DNA of 64,000 nt from assembly GCF_958450345.1 (NCBI RefSeq), contig NC_088784.1, positions 77,463,747-77,527,746 of the forward strand, read 5' to 3'. The position numbers were made by a program, and so were the translations under genes. The DNA comes from Calliphora vicina (Eukaryota; Arthropoda; Insecta; Diptera; Calliphoridae). Positions 46,811-56,978 of this stretch are shown one piece after another (positions within the stretch are counted from its first letter, which is position 1; each line of letters starts with the position of its first letter). Under the pieces are notes generated by a model. The model saw only the letters and a program-made list of their open reading frames with translations. It did no database searches and was not told the origin of the DNA.

Positions 46811-47462
46811 AAACTCCGGGCTTAGCAAGCCAACGTAGATAAGAACGGTGTGCAAGTGCCATACGAAATGCTCAGTCAACGTGGGGAACTCCCACACCCT
46901 GAGTCTCATCAGCCGGGCCTACATTTATAAATTTTCATACAAATAAATCTAATGTTCGCTGTAGACATACTAATTGATTGTTATTTTCATTATTTTATTT
47001 TCAGATTCGGTATTGATTGGCTGGTTTTAATAATAATTATGGTTTACTTTCAATAGGTATATGCTGAACAACAGATTCTATTTGTTTTAGGGAAGTCTTT
47101 GAGGTTATAAAATTTACAATCATGAAGTTACTTGGTGTTTTGTTTTTCCATTTATAGATTTCAATTGCATTGTGCCTTTCTTGAAGCCCAAACAAATTAA
47201 TACTGGTCTTTATTGCACGAAGTTCTCAACTCTATGGTAAGTAAATATACATATGAACATACATACATGAACGTGAAACATAATTTTAGAAACTATATAT
47301 AAAAATTTGGACACATTGTTACATTTATTAGGACGAAACGAAAACACTTATAAAAAAAAAGAATTGTATAAATAATCGAAATAAATTGTTTCCTAAGTCC
47401 TATTATTGCACGTTGTTTATCACAGATTTTATCACAGCTTCTAAAACTATATTATTGCACAT
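46811..47462 (-). other. pol to 3' LTR interval of the retrotransposon
   Basis: No env-like or other long frame. On the plus strand it holds a good acceptor (TTTTATTTTCAG, AG at 47003-47004) and a good donor (ATG|GTAAGTA, GT at 47237), which would frame a 232-bp exon antisense to the element. The part next to the LTR is GC-richer than the rest. Confidence 0.6.
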
Positions 47463-50400
47463 TTAAACTTTAATATCTTTTACGTGAAATACCCCTATCG
47501 GTTTTCCACTCATAGATTCCAATTCATACATATTATTACCAACAGGTTTTAATATTCGGCATTTTATAAACTTTTTGCAAAACTTAGCATTTATATTTTT
47601 CTTAAAGTCACTCAATACAGTGTTCCGTCTATAAACTTCTTGGCCTGGTAGGAATTTTACAATTCTAGCTCTTTGGTTATATCTTCTAGCAGATTTCTCA
47701 TAGGCTTCATGCATGTTTTTCTTAATGTTTTCTCGGATAATTTCAAGTTTTTCATTCCTATCAAAATTCATAATTTCATGATCGTTCAGTGACGAAAGTT
47801 TTCGTGCTAATTTGTAGTCCGCACCACTCGAGAACATGTGAAATCCAAATAGCGAAAAGAATGGGGACACGCCAGTAGCAGAATGAATGGATGTTCTTAA
47901 GGCACATTCAATTTCGGATAAATATAGATCCCAATCTCTATGATCATCATCAAGATATTGCCTAATTGCTGCCAATACGGATTGATTCACCCTTTCTGAG
48001 GCATTAGATTGAGGTGAATAAAAGGCTGTTCTTATATGATTAATTTTATATGTTTCTATCATATTTTTAAATGATTTTGCTACAAACTGGGCCCCATTAT
48101 CACTATGGATAACTTCTGGAACTCCGAATTTATGAAAAATCTCGGTTACCAGAAACTGTATAACGTTACTTGTGGTTGCTTCTTTCATAGCTTTTAAAAA
48201 AATAAATTTTGAAAAATGATCTACTACAATAAATATAAAACAATTTCCATTTTTCGACCTAGGATACTTTCCGAGAAAATCTATGTAAAGTTTTTGGAAT
48301 GGTCTTTCTGTTACAACTTCCTCACCAATTCCTGGCATTAAATTGCGATTTGAAGGCTTAGTTTCCTTACAAATTTGACATTTTGAAACATAAGTTTTTA
48401 TCTGACTAGTCATCTTTGGCCAGTAGAAATACCTTTTCACTCTTTCTAAAGTTTTCGCGATACCTCCATGAGCTACGTTATTTGGTGCATGAGCTTTTTC
48501 TACAATAGGTATTGTTATGTTCTCCGGAATCCACAATTTCCATTGGTATTCATCACCAAGTTCCTGATTGTATTTAGTTCTCTTGAAAACCATGCCATCA
48601 ATGACCTTGAGATCAGGCAATTTTTCCTTATTCTCTGTAATTTCAGTAATAAGATTTTGGTATGCTTCACTTTCGAATTCCGTAGTCTCAAAATCTAGCA
48701 TTTCATCCTTACTTATCTCATTAACTACCATTTCACGCGGTGCCCTAGACAACATGTCAGCTACAACGTTATCCGATCCCTTTCGGTGTTTTATATCGAA
48801 GTCATAAGCCTGTAATTGTAAAGACCATCTTGCCAATCGTCCACTTAGGTCTTTTAATGTCATAAGCCATTTTAAGCTGGCGTGATCTGTTATGACAGTA
48901 AATGGCATCATTTCCACGTATGGTCTGAATTTTCGAATAGCTAACACTGCGGCCAAACACTCTTTCTCTGTAACGCTGTAATTCTTTTGACAAGAATTCA
49001 GCTTCTGAGAGTAAAACGCAATTGGATGCTCTTCCTCTTTTTCGTTTAGCTGAAATAATACAGCACCTACACCATAATCAGATGCGTCGCATTGGACGAA
49101 AAATCTTTTTGAAAAGTTTGGATGCCTTAGAACCGGAGCTGAAGTCAAAGCTCTTTTTAGTTTTTCAAAAGCATCTGCCGCCTCTGGAGTCATAACAAAT
49201 TTTTTTGATTTTCTTAATGTGTCAGTCAAAGGGGCTGAAATAGTAGCAAAGTCGCGTATAAAACGCCTATACCACCCAGCGGTACCTAGAAAACTTCTGA
49301 CCTCTCTTGTGGTCTTGGGTAATTTTATGTTTCTGATCGCTTCTACCTTTCCTGGGTCAGTTCTTAACATACCGCCACCTACAATGAAACCTAGATACTT
49401 CAGTTCTTGAAAACAAAATTGAGATTTATTTAGCCCAATAGTGAGATTCGCTTCTTTGAGACACTTCGCAACTTCATATAATAATCTCAAATGTTCCTCA
49501 AACGTACTCGATATAACCAAAAGATCATCTAAATATATGAATACGTTGTCCTTTAAACTTTGGGGTATCACCTTGTCCATTAACCTGCAAAGTCGCTGAG
49601 CAGCATTACATAAACCGAATGGCATTACTCTGAATTGATATAATGGACGGCCAGCTACGGTAAAGGCTGTATATTGTTTACTTTGCTCATCGAGTTTAAT
49701 TTGCCAGAAGGCATACTTGAGATCCACGCTGCTTATAAAATAGGTTTCATCTATCCTACTCAGAATTCCATCTATATTTTGTAATGGGTAGGCATCCTTT
49801 ATTGTGAGTTTATTTAACTTTCTAGCGTCTAAACATAAACGATTCTTTCCGGGCTTTCTCACTACTGTCGTTCTATTACTCCACGGACTATCGCTCAATT
49901 CAATAACATTAAGTTTTAACATATTATCGATTTCAGCATACGTGATCTCTTGGACAGCTGGAGATATTGGATAGTAGCGATCCTTAACTGGAACAGCATC
50001 ATCCACTAATTTTATACTATGCTCTTCCATTGATGTCAGTCCCAGTCCCTTTTCCTCAAAAGTATTAAAAAGATTTACTACTTTATCTAACTTCTCTTGC
50101 TGTTCAGCTGTCAGATCATGTGGTTTCATCCTATATTCCATACTAGAATCACTAAAATCTTTTTGTAATTTACTAATATCTAGCTCATCTATTCCTACAA
50201 TCTCAGGAGCCAATCCAAATGCTCTCCAAAAATCTATTCCTAAGTACAAGCTTTGTTCCAATTCTGGACAAAGATACAATAACATTTCGTGTTGTTGCTC
50301 TTTGTACATTATGAATATTTTTACTTTTCCTATTATACTATGTTGTTGACCGCTGGCAGTTTTCACATTGGTCAACAAAGGGTATACTTGAATGTTATTT

Positions 50401-50861
50401 TCCTCTACAAACTCTCGACAACCTTTTCCTAAAATACTAACTGAGGCCCCTGAATCTATCAATCCTTTTCGCAATGCACCTTCTATGCTTACTTCTACAA
50501 AAACTCTGGGATCATTCATATTTCTATTTGCCCGTTTTACAGAATCTACTACAAATCTCCTGGTTCGTTTACGCTCCTTAAATTTCCGGCGAAGTTTCAA
50601 TATTCGTTCAGAAACCATTTTCGGTCCAAAAATTCTAGCCCTAACTCTGTCATAATTTTGTTGTCTAATTTCTAAAGGGAGATAATGTCGTTTTTGAGGT
50701 ATATATTTACTATCATTCGCATTAATTATATTCTGTGCTACTATGTTGCCTTCTAGTTTGTATTCATTTAGGTTCTTTGTGCTGCAGGGTTCTCCCTGTG
50801 ACGAAGGTCCCCTGATGTTCCCACGCCGCTCTTCATGTTTTTTTGCTGACAAAATGGGCAT
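47463..50861 (-). CDS. pol: pol polyprotein (PR-RT-RNase H-integrase)
   Basis: Makes the enzymes for copying and inserting the element. Pol has no need of its own start; it is reached by a -1 shift from gag at 50837-50843, and the Met at 50861 is just the first in frame. Visible parts by residue of this frame: aspartic protease LIDSGASVSILG (about 133), RT with the YLDDLL catalytic box (about 442), RNase H VQCDASDYGVGAVL and ITDHASLKWL, integrase zinc finger (His-X-His near 790-797, CQIC near 828), and catalytic D (YIDFLGKY), D (HSDNGAQF), E (NASERVNQS). All catalytic residues are intact and no stop interrupts 1132 codons, so the polyprotein could work. Confidence 0.96.
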   Translation of the reverse strand: MPILSAKKHEERRGNIRGPSSQGEPCSTKNLNEYKLEGNIVAQNIINANDSKYIPQKRHYLPLEIRQQNYDRVRARIFGPKMVSERILKLRRKFKERKRTRRFVVDSVKRANRNMNDPRVFVEVSIEGALRKGLIDSGASVSILGKGCREFVEENNIQVYPLLTNVKTASGQQHSIIGKVKIFIMYKEQQHEMLLYLCPELEQSLYLGIDFWRAFGLAPEIVGIDELDISKLQKDFSDSSMEYRMKPHDLTAEQQEKLDKVVNLFNTFEEKGLGLTSMEEHSIKLVDDAVPVKDRYYPISPAVQEITYAEIDNMLKLNVIELSDSPWSNRTTVVRKPGKNRLCLDARKLNKLTIKDAYPLQNIDGILSRIDETYFISSVDLKYAFWQIKLDEQSKQYTAFTVAGRPLYQFRVMPFGLCNAAQRLCRLMDKVIPQSLKDNVFIYLDDLLVISSTFEEHLRLLYEVAKCLKEANLTIGLNKSQFCFQELKYLGFIVGGGMLRTDPGKVEAIRNIKLPKTTREVRSFLGTAGWYRRFIRDFATISAPLTDTLRKSKKFVMTPEAADAFEKLKRALTSAPVLRHPNFSKRFFVQCDASDYGVGAVLFQLNEKEEEHPIAFYSQKLNSCQKNYSVTEKECLAAVLAIRKFRPYVEMMPFTVITDHASLKWLMTLKDLSGRLARWSLQLQAYDFDIKHRKGSDNVVADMLSRAPREMVVNEISKDEMLDFETTEFESEAYQNLITEITENKEKLPDLKVIDGMVFKRTKYNQELGDEYQWKLWIPENITIPIVEKAHAPNNVAHGGIAKTLERVKRYFYWPKMTSQIKTYVSKCQICKETKPSNRNLMPGIGEEVVTERPFQKLYIDFLGKYPRSKNGNCFIFIVVDHFSKFIFLKAMKEATTSNVIQFLVTEIFHKFGVPEVIHSDNGAQFVAKSFKNMIETYKINHIRTAFYSPQSNASERVNQSVLAAIRQYLDDDHRDWDLYLSEIECALRTSIHSATGVSPFFSLFGFHMFSSGADYKLARKLSSLNDHEIMNFDRNEKLEIIRENIKKNMHEAYEKSARRYNQRARIVKFLPGQEVYRRNTVLSDFKKNINAKFCKKFIKCRILKPVGNNMYELESMSGKPIGVFHVKDIKV

Positions 50862-52378
50862 TTTGGCGTTGTAACATTAGGTTTTCCGCATTTATAACAA
50901 AATAGAGCTCGTTGCTCAACTGGACATTCCATAAATACATGACCAGAAACTTTACAATTCCAGCAAATTACTGGTTGCTTTTGTTGTTGTTGTTGTCCAA
51001 ATTGCAATGCATCTACGTCAATTATTTCAGGACGAGTTATGACATCATTATCTTCGGCATCATCATAATATATTTCATTTACTTGCCTAGACATTCGTGT
51101 AGTTGGCATAGGATTTCTAAATTCTTTTCTAGGGAAATTTCTTTCCGCTTCGTTGCACTCAATGCGTAACTGCTCTACTGAAGAAACTGATATAGGGTAA
51201 ACTATTCTTGCAACATTTAGATTAAGGTTTCTTTTAAAAATTTTGATCATATCATATTCTGGTATAGGCTGTGTCAATTTTGACCTCAGCTTATTCATCA
51301 CATGAAAATAATCATCGATCGATTCAGAATTTTCCTGTTTTCTTTCGACTAAATCTCTCATAACTTCAAAATTAGACCTTGGTTTTTGATATTGTGATAA
51401 CAAGGCTAAGCGAAGAACTGGCCATTCTGTCATACCATGCATTCCTATGAAAGACCAATACCAATCCTTTACCGAATCTGAAACTAGTAAATGAAAATCT
51501 CGAACAACTTCTCTCTCGGGGATATTATAATGTGCCCTCAAATGTTCCAATCTAAATATAAAATCATCAATAGTGATAGATTTGTTATCAAAAACAATAC
51601 CTAATTTATCAATCCTAATTTGTCTAAAATCAAATATCTCTTGATTTCCAGGTCCAGCATTATTCTCCTTTCTCGACGGACAATTTGCAGGATGATTAGC
51701 AGGGAATTGGAAATTAAAACCAGGAAGATTGGGTGTACGAGTTGAATAACGATCAGGTATGTACATATTTGTGTTTTCTGCATTGAAGTTTGCATTCAAA
51801 TTACTATTGTTATTGTAGGCATCAACATTATGAACATTTCCTACATTGCGAATGCGGTTGTTGTTGTTGGGAAAATTATTGGGAGTACTTCCCGTTTGAT
51901 TTGAGGCAACCACACGGGACAGATTCTCTACAGCCTTGGCTAAATCACCGATGTTCTTTTTAATATCTACCATCTCGTCCTGCACCATTTTGCGGACTTT
52001 ATCTTCTAGAGATCTTTGTACCATCATGGCTTCATCTACCACCAAGTTTCTGACACCTGGTGCTAACCCCTCATCATTGCCTTCACAACTAACTACCGGA
52101 TTTGACACTACTGCTTCCCCCGGGGCTCCTGCTATTATCGTCCCAGAAAGGTCAGTAATCTGGGACACAACATTGCTCCCATTGGAATTTGGATTACCTG
52201 ATATATTCATTCTGTACGTTCTTCTTTGTTTAGGTTCTGTATGGATTGTGGATCTATTCAAATCAAAATCTGGATTTCTATTTCGTTTTCTATTTTTTTG
52301 TATTGCGATTGATGTACTTGCTTCTATTTCACTTTGCCTATTGTATTTTCTAGTTTGATTTCTAGTATTAACATTCAT
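50768..52378 (-). CDS. gag: gag polyprotein, 536 aa
   Basis: Structural protein that forms the virus-like particle and binds the element's RNA. Starts at the first Met after the leader. The N-terminal third is Asn/Ser-rich and disordered; the central part (about 255-410, FDFRQIRIDKLGIVFDN, DDFIFRLEHLRAHY, SDSVKDWYWSFIG, ESIDDYFHVMNKLRSKL) resembles Ty3/gypsy capsid. Near the end lie a zinc knuckle CWNCKVSGHVFMEC (CX2CX4HX4C) and a second Cys cluster CYKCGKPNVTTPKCPFC of variant spacing. The last 94 bp overlap pol. Confidence 0.93.
   Translation of the reverse strand: MNVNTRNQTRKYNRQSEIEASTSIAIQKNRKRNRNPDFDLNRSTIHTEPKQRRTYRMNISGNPNSNGSNVVSQITDLSGTIIAGAPGEAVVSNPVVSCEGNDEGLAPGVRNLVVDEAMMVQRSLEDKVRKMVQDEMVDIKKNIGDLAKAVENLSRVVASNQTGSTPNNFPNNNNRIRNVGNVHNVDAYNNNSNLNANFNAENTNMYIPDRYSTRTPNLPGFNFQFPANHPANCPSRKENNAGPGNQEIFDFRQIRIDKLGIVFDNKSITIDDFIFRLEHLRAHYNIPEREVVRDFHLLVSDSVKDWYWSFIGMHGMTEWPVLRLALLSQYQKPRSNFEVMRDLVERKQENSESIDDYFHVMNKLRSKLTQPIPEYDMIKIFKRNLNLNVARIVYPISVSSVEQLRIECNEAERNFPRKEFRNPMPTTRMSRQVNEIYYDDAEDNDVITRPEIIDVDALQFGQQQQQKQPVICWNCKVSGHVFMECPVEQRALFCYKCGKPNVTTPKCPFCQQKNMKSGVGTSGDLRHRENPAAQRT
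50837..50843 (-). promoter_or_regulatory. -1 ribosomal frameshift heptamer A AAA AAC
   Basis: In the gag frame the codons are CAA AAA AAC, exactly the X XXY YYZ spacing of one of the strongest known -1 slippery sites. Slipping puts the ribosome on CAT GAA GAG, the pol frame (KKHEERRG). It lies right after the second Cys cluster of gag and 70 bp before the gag stop. A downstream stimulatory structure is likely but was not folded. Confidence 0.9.
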
Positions 52379-53298
52379 ACCTTTAACATCTAATCATACA
52401 CAAAATTTACTAGACTATTCACTAACGCTAAAAAATATAAACAAATATTGTATAGGATTTTAAAAAATAACGATATGTATGTATACGAAAAACTAACAAA
52501 CAAAATTCAAACAATTTTGCAAAAGCAATAATTTAAAAAATAATTTTCTAACGATTTTAAACAAAAAAAAAAAACTTTAAACAAAATAAACTATACGTTA
52601 TAATAAAAAAATTGTATACCTAATCCTATATAATAATAATTTCCAATTATTTGGAGAATAAATTATATTTCATAAATTTCTACAAAATTCAATATTTTCT
52701 TTTTCTTTCAGAATTTTAAATTGTGAGTGGTTATTGTTGGCAGTGGTGTGTATATATAATTTATATGCTCTTCTCTTAGGTGTTCCCAATCAAAATTACT
52801 AAAAATAAACTATGAACGTTAAAGTTTGTACATTGACAAGTCTTAATGAATAGACTTTCAAAGGATCACAATGAAATTATTCTGATACTTCTACTTCAGG
52901 ATATTTATCCTGAGGAGCTATCAGATTCAGTTCATTGTGATGACAAACTAAAACAAAAAAAATAACTTTTGTTAAAAAAAAACATTTAGTGGTAATTTGT
53001 ACGAATAAAGTTGACTTTAATCTGCAACTATTATGAACTTTATTTACCACTCTGAAAATTAGTCAATTACCTATATACCGTAGAAACTAATCTCATCATT
53101 CAAGTACAACAAACTTTTGGATTTTACATTTCACCAAAATGGCTACTTAAATGATTGAGATAATTTTCTATCGAGATTTTTGGTAATATTTCACTGGCTA
53201 TTGTCATTTCAAAACTATTGGTCTATTGCTATGTGTTTTGATGTCACTACACACTATTCTTTCTACATAAACATTTTGCTTTAAATTGGGCGCCATAC
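52379..53298 (-). other. 5' leader of the retrotransposon
   Basis: About 920 bp between 5' LTR and gag start. Next to the LTR, offset by 3 nt, lies TGGCGCCCAA (53295-53286 on the minus strand), a primer binding site start matching the 3' end of lysine tRNA. No long frame in the rest. Confidence 0.8.
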
Positions 53299-55548
53299 TG
53301 TTACGAGTCCCGAAAAGGCACCATAACGAATTAGTTGCCGACCAGCTCACACGCATGTATCTTACTCACGGTGCGAGAACCTCCCTTCGTTATGGCCCAA
53401 AGAACTGTCACAATAAATTATCAATCATTCTGTCTAAATATTAACATCAAATGGAACACCTATGAAGTGGAGTTAGATGTTTACTCCATTTTGCCCTTTC
53501 CCTTCCATAATCTCCCATACCTTCATATTTACGGGGATCCCTTTTTTTTTCCTCAAACCACACCACTTACCTTTAATAAACCACTCTGCTAACTAAGATT
53601 ATTCCTGCATTTTAAGTGAATAACTTAATCATAACATGTTTCTTTTATTATATCGATTTGCTTAACGAATAAAAGGTGAACTAATATTATTAACTCTATT
53701 AAAAAAAATAACTATAAATCGAACTTTAATATATATTTATATAACAAAACAAATGCTTAACAATAATTCTTAAACTAATTAATTCCTGCCTCAACAAATA
53801 CCGAAACTAGAACAATTAAATTTTCAAAAATCACAACAAAACAAATCCCTTTATATATTAGTTTCCTCATCAACTTATGCCCCAGCAATTTGTTAGGGGA
53901 TTTACTTTTACCTAACCTAATATCAGCCTAAGAGAGCTCACTTAAACGATTTTCTTTCTGGCTTATTTATGCCTGATTTAAAATTTTTCTACCGGATTTG
54001 ATGAGAACACTAAAACTGGGATAATAACTAAATTTTATGGAATAAAAAAAAAGTCAGGTATTCATCGAAGAGCTAGGGTGCCTAATGACTAATTATAACA
54101 ACAAACAAAAAACACTAAAACTAACAAACTTAAACTAACGACGTTAATCGGGATTTTTAAAATGTATTTAAAAATGATCTGAGATAGATTAATATTGTTT
54201 TCTTAACTCTAATCACTTCCCTGTTTATAATGGGTTTTCCTTTGGTGATGTAATACCTCATATAATTAGAATTTGTTGTGCTGTTGTTGCGTTTTGTAAC
54301 TTCTCCCAAAAAAAATGTTGTAGTCCCCTTTTTATTCTGGCCCTGCTCCAGTTATGGGGGACTAAGAGTTTTAATTGTCTGGTTGAATAGTGCAGGGATT
54401 TCTTCAATTTCCTGTTGCAGAATCTAACCTGCTATAAGTAATAAAATTAATCAGCACTCATCTATCAAATAGGCTAAGACAATTTATCTTACCTTTACTT
54501 ATTTGGCAAGTTTATTTTCAATTCACAGTTTATTTGAAATTCACTATTTAGATGTTTTCCTTTTTTCTTATTGTTTAATTTAAATTTCTATTCTTTTTTT
54601 TTCAAATATTTAATTTATTAAAAAAAATTGTAGGTATACACAGGGACTGTTGGTTATCTTCTATCTCTTTAAGATGGCCGAGCAAAAACTTATATTTATA
54701 CCCTATATGTTCCAAGAATTTATATTCCAATTGGGCCTATTATATTTATGCTCCTTTAAATCATATATTCATCGTATTCTCACATCGCTTACCCAACCAT
54801 CCTTTTCTAATTTTCCCACAATTTGTTTATAAACATTGAATAGCCTTATTCGAATTTAACGAACTATCAACATTTATATTCATTCATAAAATTCTACCTA
54901 CACATTTCTCTCACACTGTGTCTGAGTACTTTCATTATATCACATCTGGTAACCCTTTTTACTACTACAGATGTTTGCGGCGAATTCATTACATGTGAGA
55001 ACTTGATACAAAACATTAATTAATGACAACAAAGAAGCAGACAGAAAGAACATAAGCTGAGGGTAAGTATTTATTAAAATATATTATAATTAATAGTTAT
55101 TAAATTTTCTTTTCTTTTCAGGAATGCTGGTAAAACTGTATCGTTTCAACCTAATTGGATTATCTTTACTAATTTGTTTCTTTTCTTCTTTTTTTTCAGG
55201 TATTTGAGTTTGGGAAAGGTTGTGGCTTAACTCCACCACATGACTTTTAGACCATTCCCAGGTTGGTGTTTCCACTGCGAGCTGACCACTCGCATACTCT
55301 CCTGGTGGAACCCTTATCAAATAGGCCACTGAGCCAATAAATATCTGTAGATAGAAACTAACATCAAACCAAAACAAAAAAAATACTAACATTAGAATTA
55401 AGCCAAAAATTTTCCTCATAATAGGGTACGGCCACGATCAAGGCAGTCAGAACTGCTGGCCAACTGGGATAGTACCACCCACGCAAAATTTTTCTTTAAT
55501 CCCCATAGGCGTAATGTCAAGTGGATTTTGCTAAAGGGCACTGCAACA
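53299..55548 (-). repeat. 5' LTR (2250 bp)
   Basis: Partner of 44561-46810, same borders. It must contain the promoter on the minus strand. Because it lies 85 bp before the ATG of the second fibrinogen gene on the opposite strand, it replaces that gene's upstream sequence. Confidence 0.97.
55090..55419 (-). CDS. LTR-encoded ORF, 109 aa (5' LTR copy)
   Basis: Protein identical to the frame at 46352-46681. In the 5' LTR this frame is far upstream of gag; if the transcript starts inside the LTR beyond it, only the 3' LTR copy would be in the RNA. Confidence 0.35.
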   Translation of the reverse strand: MRKIFGLILMLVFFLFWFDVSFYLQIFIGSVAYLIRVPPGEYASGQLAVETPTWEWSKSHVVELSHNLSQTQIPEKKEEKKQISKDNPIRLKRYSFTSIPEKKRKFNNY

Positions 55549-55633
55549 ATGTATGGATTTTCTTAAAGAAATAATCAATAATTACAAATTTAAAGAATAC
55601 ACAGCATTTGAACGATCTCATTGTTTATTTAAC

Positions 55634-56511
55634 ATGAATTTTAATTTTAAAAAGTGTTTAACTATATTTCTATTCTATAATTCCTTAATAATTATTGTAA
55701 AATCTCTAGATGAAAATGATGTAAGTTAAATATAATTATCTTAAATATTTTATATACATAATTAATACGTTTTCTACATTTCATACATTTCCTAATTAAT
55801 TAATAGAACTCTGATGAGTTGGAAATTTATAAACATTTGTTTGCCAAATTGAATAAAGTCATAGATGGAATTGATTTAGTGCAACAAAATATGGAATCAT
55901 TGGAAAAAAGGTAATAATCAGTCATCGATTTGAAAAGGAACAAGTAATAGGGTTATGCTGAATCTTATATACCCACCATTTTCATGTGTGAAAATTGCAT
56001 GATATTATCTGCAATATAATTGAAGAACTAGCAAACTATTTTCTATTTTCAATTTTAATCGCATGAGAATGTTTATTTATCTATTATTAATTCTTTTAAT
56101 TCTAGAATGAATAATTTTGAAATTAAATTGGATCAATCTGCTATTACGATAACGTCCACCCAGAGTACAATAACCACCACCCAGGCTAACAAAGAAAGCC
56201 TTGTCGAAGAGCCAAATTTTTCACCGGAATCTTCCGATCTTTATTGTTTTAATGAAAATTGGAGACTAGTTCAACAACATGCGGATGGCTCGAAAAAGAT
56301 TTATCGTGATTGGAAAGATGTTGAAGCAGCCGTTGGTAATAAATCAAATGTATTCTTAGCGCGCCTTGAAAAACTGTATCGTTTAGCGTCTTTAAAACCT
56401 GAGGATATTTTGGTGAAAACAAAGAATTACGATAATGCTAGACGTAATATTCCAAAAATTAGCATTGAAGATGAAGTATATAACGATGTATACGATTTAA
56501 ATGAGTATTAA
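55634..56511 (+). CDS. fibrinogen-domain protein, truncated paralog, 198 aa
   Basis: Paralog of the gene at 42130. Exons 55634-55720, 55807-55910 and 56106-56511 (597 nt); exon 2 has the same 104-nt length and phase as in the paralog. Signal peptide about 1-25 (CLTIFLFYNSLIIIVKS), helical stalk (YKHLFAKLNKVIDGIDLVQQ), Thr/Ser-rich linker, then a partial fibrinogen domain from CFNENWRLVQQHADGSKKIY to NYDNARR. The following residues no longer match, and the frame stops at 56509, so the calcium site, the CHESNLNG-type signature and the C-terminal half are missing. Several usual residues are changed (QRR to QQH). It is either a decaying gene or a short secreted stalk-type protein. The retrotransposon lies 85 bp before the ATG. 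Confidence 0.75.
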
Positions 56512-56669
56512 ACAGAATGTTTTCCAAAGTGTGCCAGGTATCTAAATATATCCAAAACACTTGGTAGAATTCAACGGATTGCAGGTTTTAAGATATTTTT
56601 TAGTTTGTGGTTTCATTAAATATTTAATAAATTTCGTGGGATTGAATGAAAACGTAAATAATACCTTAA

Positions 56670-56974
56670 CACATTGACTACCACGTCGGACACATATGTG
56701 TGACACTGCACTATGCGGTTTACGCCACGTCGGACACATATGTCCGACACGACTTTTATTCTCTCTAGCCATGTCAGACAATAGTGCTAGATTTTAAGAA
56801 TTTTTTCGATGTTGTCTGGAAGTTTCTCATCAAAACTGTAATCTTCACATTCTTCATCACTTTCAGAACTTGTACTGAGTATTTTTTCTAACTCAGTATC
56901 CCATAAAAAATTCCAAAGAAAATCCTGTGGCCCCCAGCATCTTATTTGCTGAAAGTGCCTTGGCAGTCAATGTG
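56670..56974 (-). mobile_element. miniature piggyBac-like element with TTAA ends
   Basis: Flanked by TTAA on both sides (56666-56669, 56975-56978). Inverted ends CACATTGACTACCA and CACATTGACTGCCA. Two direct copies of CACGTCGGACACATATGT lie inside one end. On the minus strand 56895-56790 encodes a piece of the acidic N-terminus of a piggyBac transposase (TELEKILSTSSESDEECE), so this is an internally deleted derivative of an autonomous element. Confidence 0.88.
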
Positions 56975-56978
56975 TTAA

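Larger units (their letters stand above)
44561..55548 (-). mobile_element. complete Ty3/gypsy-type LTR retrotransposon, 10988 bp
   Basis: Order on the minus strand: 5' LTR (55548-53299), primer site, leader, gag (52378-50768), pol (to 47463), 652-bp tail, 3' LTR (46810-44561). The 4-bp target duplication ATGT flanks it (44557-44560, 55549-55552). Domain order PR-RT-RNaseH-IN is that of Ty3/gypsy elements. Very long LTRs and a lysine-tRNA-type primer site recall the Osvaldo/Ulysses group of Drosophila; that placement is inference. No env frame is seen. The LTRs are the same length with no difference noticed, so the insertion is recent and the element may be active. Confidence 0.95.

Noticed and set aside
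48468..52358. Plus-strand frames opposite gag and pol
   Set aside because: Shadows of the retrotransposon genes.
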